Under the pieces are notes generated by a model. The model was not told where the DNA came from. It did no database searches and worked only from the letters and a program-made list of their open reading frames with translations. The translations under genes and the position numbers were made by a program. A stretch of DNA of 64,000 nucleotides from Reticulitermes speratus (Eukaryota > Arthropoda > Insecta > Blattodea > Rhinotermitidae): positions 372,001-436,000 of the forward strand of contig JAJKFL010000005.1 of the NCBI GenBank assembly GCA_021186555.1, written 5' to 3'. The stretch's first letter is position 1; each line of letters starts with the position of its first letter. This document shows positions 59,850-64,000 of this stretch, piece by piece.

Positions 59850-62800
59850 GCAGTGGTTACCATAGGTACCACCATGTTTAACATTCAACAATTCTACGTT
59901 CTGCCCACACAGTGTATTTATGTGTTTTTGTGGATCTCAGAACAAACAGCGATTATTTCACTGTACAACATTAACTGACTGGTTTGTGATAACTGAGACG
60001 GAGTGTGTTTACTGCGCGGTACGGACTGTATTTATGTGTTTTGTGTGGATCTCAGAACAAACAGCGATTATTTCACTGTACAGCATTAACTGACTGGTTT
60101 GTATAACTGAGACGGAGTGTGTTTACTGCGCGGTACGGACTGTATTTATGTGTTTTGTGTGGATCTCAGAAAAACAGCGATTATTTCACTGTACAACATT
60201 AACTGAATGGTTTGTATAACTGAGACGGAGTGTGTTTACTGCGCGGTACGGACTGTATTTATGTGTTTTGTGTGGATCTCAGAACAAACAGCGATTATTT
60301 CACTGTACAGCATTAACTGATGGTTTGTATAACTGAGACGGAGTGTGTTTACTGCGCGGTACGGACTGTATTTATGTGTTTTGTGTGGATCTCAGAACAA
60401 ACAGCGATTATTTCACTGTACAACATTAACTGACTGGTTTGTATAACTGAGACGGAGTGTGTTTACTGCGCGGTACGGACTGTATTTATGTGTTTTGTGT
60501 GGATCTCAGAACAAACAGCGATTATTTCACTGTACAACATTAACTGACTGGTTTGTATAACTGAGACGGAGTGTGTTTACTGCGCGGTACGGGCTGTATT
60601 TATGTGTTTTGTGTTGATCTCAGAACAAACAGCGATTATTTCACTGTACACATTAACTGACTGGTTTGTATAACTGAGACGGAGTGTGTTTACTACGCGG
60701 TACGGACTTAATTATAAATCGTGTTAATTTTCTCGAAGACCAACCACGGCTCAATGTTACTGTCCAGCATTTAACTGGACATGGCTGATAGGGCATCTGC
60801 AGAGGAGTGTGGTTGACATACATCGCGGTACAGGCTTTATTTATGTGTTTTTCTGAGTACTCCCAATCAAACACGATATGTTCACTGTCAGCGCTTACTG
60901 ACCTAGGGAAACGAACGGACGAATACCCTGAAACCGCCCAAAATGAATGTTTTTGGAATCAGAAAAATGGATCAATAGTACTTCACTATTCTTTGAAAGT
61001 GACTGTTCTACATACTAAAGACGAGTGTGTTTCACTTATCGTAAAGGACTGTATTTATGTGTTTTGTGTGGATCTCAGAACAAACAGCGATTATTTCACT
61101 GTACAGCATTAACTGACTGGTTTGTATAACTGAGACGGGGTGTGTTTACTGCGCGGTACGGGCTGTATTTATGTGTTTTGTGTGGATCTCAGAACAAACA
61201 GCGATTATTTCACTGTACAGCATTAACTGACTGGTTTGTATAACTGAGACGGAGTGTTTTACTGCGCGTACGGGCTGTATTTATGTGTTTTGTGTGGATC
61301 TCAGAACAAACAGCGATTATTTCACTGTACAGCATTAACTGACTGGTTTGTATAACTGAGACGGAGTGTGTTTACTGCGCGTACGGACTGTATTTATGTG
61401 TTTTGTGTGGATCTCAGAACAAACAGCGATTATTTCACTGTACAGCATTAACTGACTGGTTTGTATAACTGAGACGGAGTGTGTTTTACTGCGCGGTACG
61501 GGCTGTATTTATGTGTTTTGTGTGGATCTCAGAACAAACAGCGATTATTTCACTGTACAGCATTAACTGACTGGTTGTATAACTGAGACGGAGTGTGTTT
61601 ACTGCGCGGTACGGGCTGTATTTATGTGTTTTGTGTGGATCTCAGAACAAACAGCGATTATTTCACTGTACAGCACTAACTGACTGGTTTGTATAAACTG
61701 AGACGGAGTGTGTTTACTGCGCGGTACGGACTGTATTTATGTGTTTTGTGTGGATCTCAGAAACAAACAGCGATTATTTCACTGTACAGCACTAACTGAC
61801 TGGTTTGTATAACAGACGGAGTGTGTTTACTGCGCGGTACGGACTGTATTTATGTGTTTTGTGTGGATCTCAGAACAAACAGCGATTATTTCACTGTACA
61901 GCACTAACTGACTGGTTTGTATAACAGACGGAGTGTGTTTACTGCGCGGTACGGACTGTATTTATGTTTTTGTGTGGATCTCAGAACAAACAGCGATTAT
62001 TTCACTGTACAGCATTAACTGACTGGTTTGTATAACAGATGGAGTGTGTTTACTCTGCGGTACGAACTGTATTTATGTGTTTTGTGTGGATCTCAGAACA
62101 AACAGCGATTATTTCACTGTACAACATTAACTGAATGGTTTGTATAACTGAGACGGAGTGTGTTTACTGCGCGGTACGGACTGTAATTATGTGTTTTGTG
62201 TGGATCTCAGAACAAACAGCGATTATTTCACTGTACAGCATTAACTGACTGGTTTGTATAACTGAGACGGAGTGTGTTTACTGCGCGGTACGGCTGTATT
62301 TATGTGTTTTGTGTGGATCTCAGAACAAACAGCGATTATTTCACTGTACAACATTAACTGAATGGTTTGTATAACTGAGACGGAGTGTGTTTACTGCGCG
62401 GTACGGACTGTATTTATGTGTTTTGTGTGGGTCTCAGAACAAACAGCGATTATTTCACTGTACAGCATTAACTGAATGGTTTGTATAACTGAGACGGAGT
62501 GTGTTTACTGCGCGGTAACGGATTGTATTTATGTGTTTTGTGTGGATCTCAGAACAAACAGCGATTATTTCACTGTACAACATTAACTGACTGGTTTGTA
62601 TAACTGAGACGGAGTGTGTTTACTGCGCGGTACGGACTGTATTTATGTGTTTTGTGTGGATCTCAGAACAAACAGCGATTATTTCACTGTACAACATTAA
62701 CTGACTGGTTTGTATAACTGAGACGGAGTGTGTTTACTGCGCGGTACGGACTGTATTTATGTGTTTTTGTGTTGATCTCAGAACAAACAGCGATTATTTC

Positions 62801-64000
62801 ACTGTACAACATTAACTGAATGGTTTGTATAACTGAGACGGAGTGTGTTTACTGCGCGGTACGGACTGTATTTATGTGTTTTGTGTGGATCTCAGAACAA
62901 ACAGCGATTATTTCACTGTACAGCATTAACTGAATGGTTTGTATAACTGAGACGGAGTGTGTTTACTGCGCGGTACGGACTGTATTTATGTGTTTTGTGT
63001 GGATCTCAGAACAAACAGCGATTATTTCACTGTACAGCATTAACTGACTGGTTTGTATAACTGAGACGGAGTGTGTTTACTGCGCGCGTACGGGCTGTAT
63101 TTATGTGTTTTGTGTGGATCTCAGAACAAACAGCGATTATTTCACTGTACAACATTAACTGACTGGTTTGTATAACTGAGACGGAGTGTGTTTACTGCGC
63201 GGTACGGACTGTATTTATGTGTTTTGTGTGGATCTCAGAACAAACAGCGATTATTTCACTGTACAACATTAACTGAATGGTTTGTATAACTGAGACGGAG
63301 TGTGTTTACTGCGCGGTACGGACTGTAATTATGTGTTTTGTGTGGATCTCAGAACAAACAGCGATTATTTCACTGTACAGCATTAACTGACTGGTTTGTA
63401 TAACTGAGACGGAGTGTGTTTACTGCGCGGTACGGGCTGTATTTATGTGTTTTGTGTGGATCTCAGAACAAACAGCGATTATTTCACTGTACAACATTAA
63501 CTGAATGGTTTGTATAACTGAGACGGAGTGTGTTTACTGCGCGGTACGGACTGTATTTATGTGTTTTGTGTGGATCTCAGAACAAACAGCGATTATTTCA
63601 CTGTACAGCATTAACTGAATGGTTTGTATAACTGAGACGGAGTGTGTTTACTGCGCGGTACGGACTGTATTTTTGTGTTTTGTGTGGATCTCAGAACAAA
63701 CAGCGATTATTTCACTGTACAACATTAACTGACTGGTTTGTATAACTGAGACGGAGTGTGTTTACTGCGCGGTACGGACTGTATTTATGTGTTTTGTGTG
63801 GATCTCAGAACAAACAGCGATTATTTTCACTGTACAACATTAACTGACTGGTTTGTATAACTGAGACGGAGTGTGTTTACTGCGCGGTACGGACTGTATT
63901 TATGTGTTTTGTGTTGATCTCAGAACAAACAGCGATTATTTCACTGTACAACATTAACTGAATGGTTTGTATAACTGAGACGGAGTGTGTTTACTGCGCG
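59850..64000 (-). mobile_element. 114-bp-repeat element, locus E, inverted, runs off the window
   Basis: Orientation is opposite to loci A and D. The tail comes first on the plus strand (59850-59913, TACCACCATG region, then TTCTACGTTCTGCCCACACA), then about 33 units of the reverse 114-bp repeat (ATTTATGTGTTTTGTGTGGA, ending CTGCGCGGTACGGACTGT) to the window end. The array is broken at about 60712-61040 by strongly diverged copies. Variants are CAGCATTAAC or CAACATTAAC and CTGACTGG or CTGAATGG. The 5' end of the element lies outside the window. Confidence 0.85.
60712..61040 (-). repeat. Diverged 114-bp units inside locus E
   Basis: Between regular units lie about three strongly changed ones. 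Words such as GGTACAGGCTTTATTTATGT and ATTTAACTGGAC keep the order of the 114-bp unit, but most other positions differ. Normal units resume at about 61041 with TAAAGGACTGTATTTATG. Old units have thus escaped homogenisation inside a uniform array. Confidence 0.7.

Noticed and set aside
1-64000. LTR retrotransposon, endogenous virus or Polinton
   Set aside because: No long terminal repeats, gag-, protease-, integrase- or capsid-like segments were recognised. The only reverse transcriptase is of the non-LTR type.
1-64000. Telomeric array (TTAGG)n
   Set aside because: No run of the insect telomere repeat is present in the window.

Overview
The window looks like gene-poor, repeat-dominated nuclear DNA of an insect. 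A cockroach (Blattodea), most likely Periplaneta americana, is my best guess. The reasons are tRNA-derived SINEs, non-LTR retrotransposon C-termini of a type I remember from cockroach and termite assemblies, and a 114-bp repeat whose 38-codon translation (containing VFTARYGLYLCVLCGSQNKQ) I remember from predicted cockroach proteins. That identification is from memory and was not checked. I find no host protein-coding gene, no bacterial-type operon, no CRISPR array, no rRNA and no free tRNA gene.

About 45 of the 64 kb (roughly 70%) is tandem repeat, in about twenty arrays with mostly unrelated units. In order: 29-bp (1-885), 16-bp (886-1587), a compound array plus 49-bp (2281-6668), 114-bp (7034-8260), 12-bp (10551-11268), 37-bp (11991-12767), the compound and 49-bp arrays again (15250-16577), a second 37-bp array of about 425 copies (17159-32873), 48-bp (37607-38951), 34-bp then 61/68-bp (39923-42128), 25-bp (42757-44499), 43-bp (44857-46812), 42-bp (47643-47857), 33-bp (48064-48215), 47-bp (48642-51192), 32-bp interrupted by transposons (51309-52466), a mixed 7/8-bp array (52614-53837), a worn 34-bp array (54040-54480), 114-bp (54695-56629), 30-bp (57226-59022) and an inverted 114-bp array (59914 to the window end). 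Almost all long open frames come from these arrays and are not genes.

The only convincing coding sequence is a reverse transcriptase of a 5'-truncated LINE (13638-15017, open upstream to about 13517). Its 3' UTR carries the compound and 49-bp arrays and ends in a (TAA)n tail. The same 3' UTR without the reverse transcriptase occurs at about 2050-6710, with about 75 instead of 15 units of 49 bp and an imperfect 26-bp target-site duplication. This LINE with a length-variable satellite in its 3' UTR is the most interesting system here. A second element is built on the 114-bp unit. It appears as three expanded arrays, one near-single-copy version (47355-47560) and one 5' piece, and the three arrays and the near-single copy end in a recognisable shared tail.

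Other mobile DNA: a worn mariner-like element with about 83-bp inverted ends and TA duplications (35264-36532), three antisense and one sense LINE C-terminal fragments, and three tRNA-derived SINEs. Patches full of small indels inside otherwise regular arrays suggest uneven consensus quality in a long-read assembly, so array lengths should be treated as approximate.
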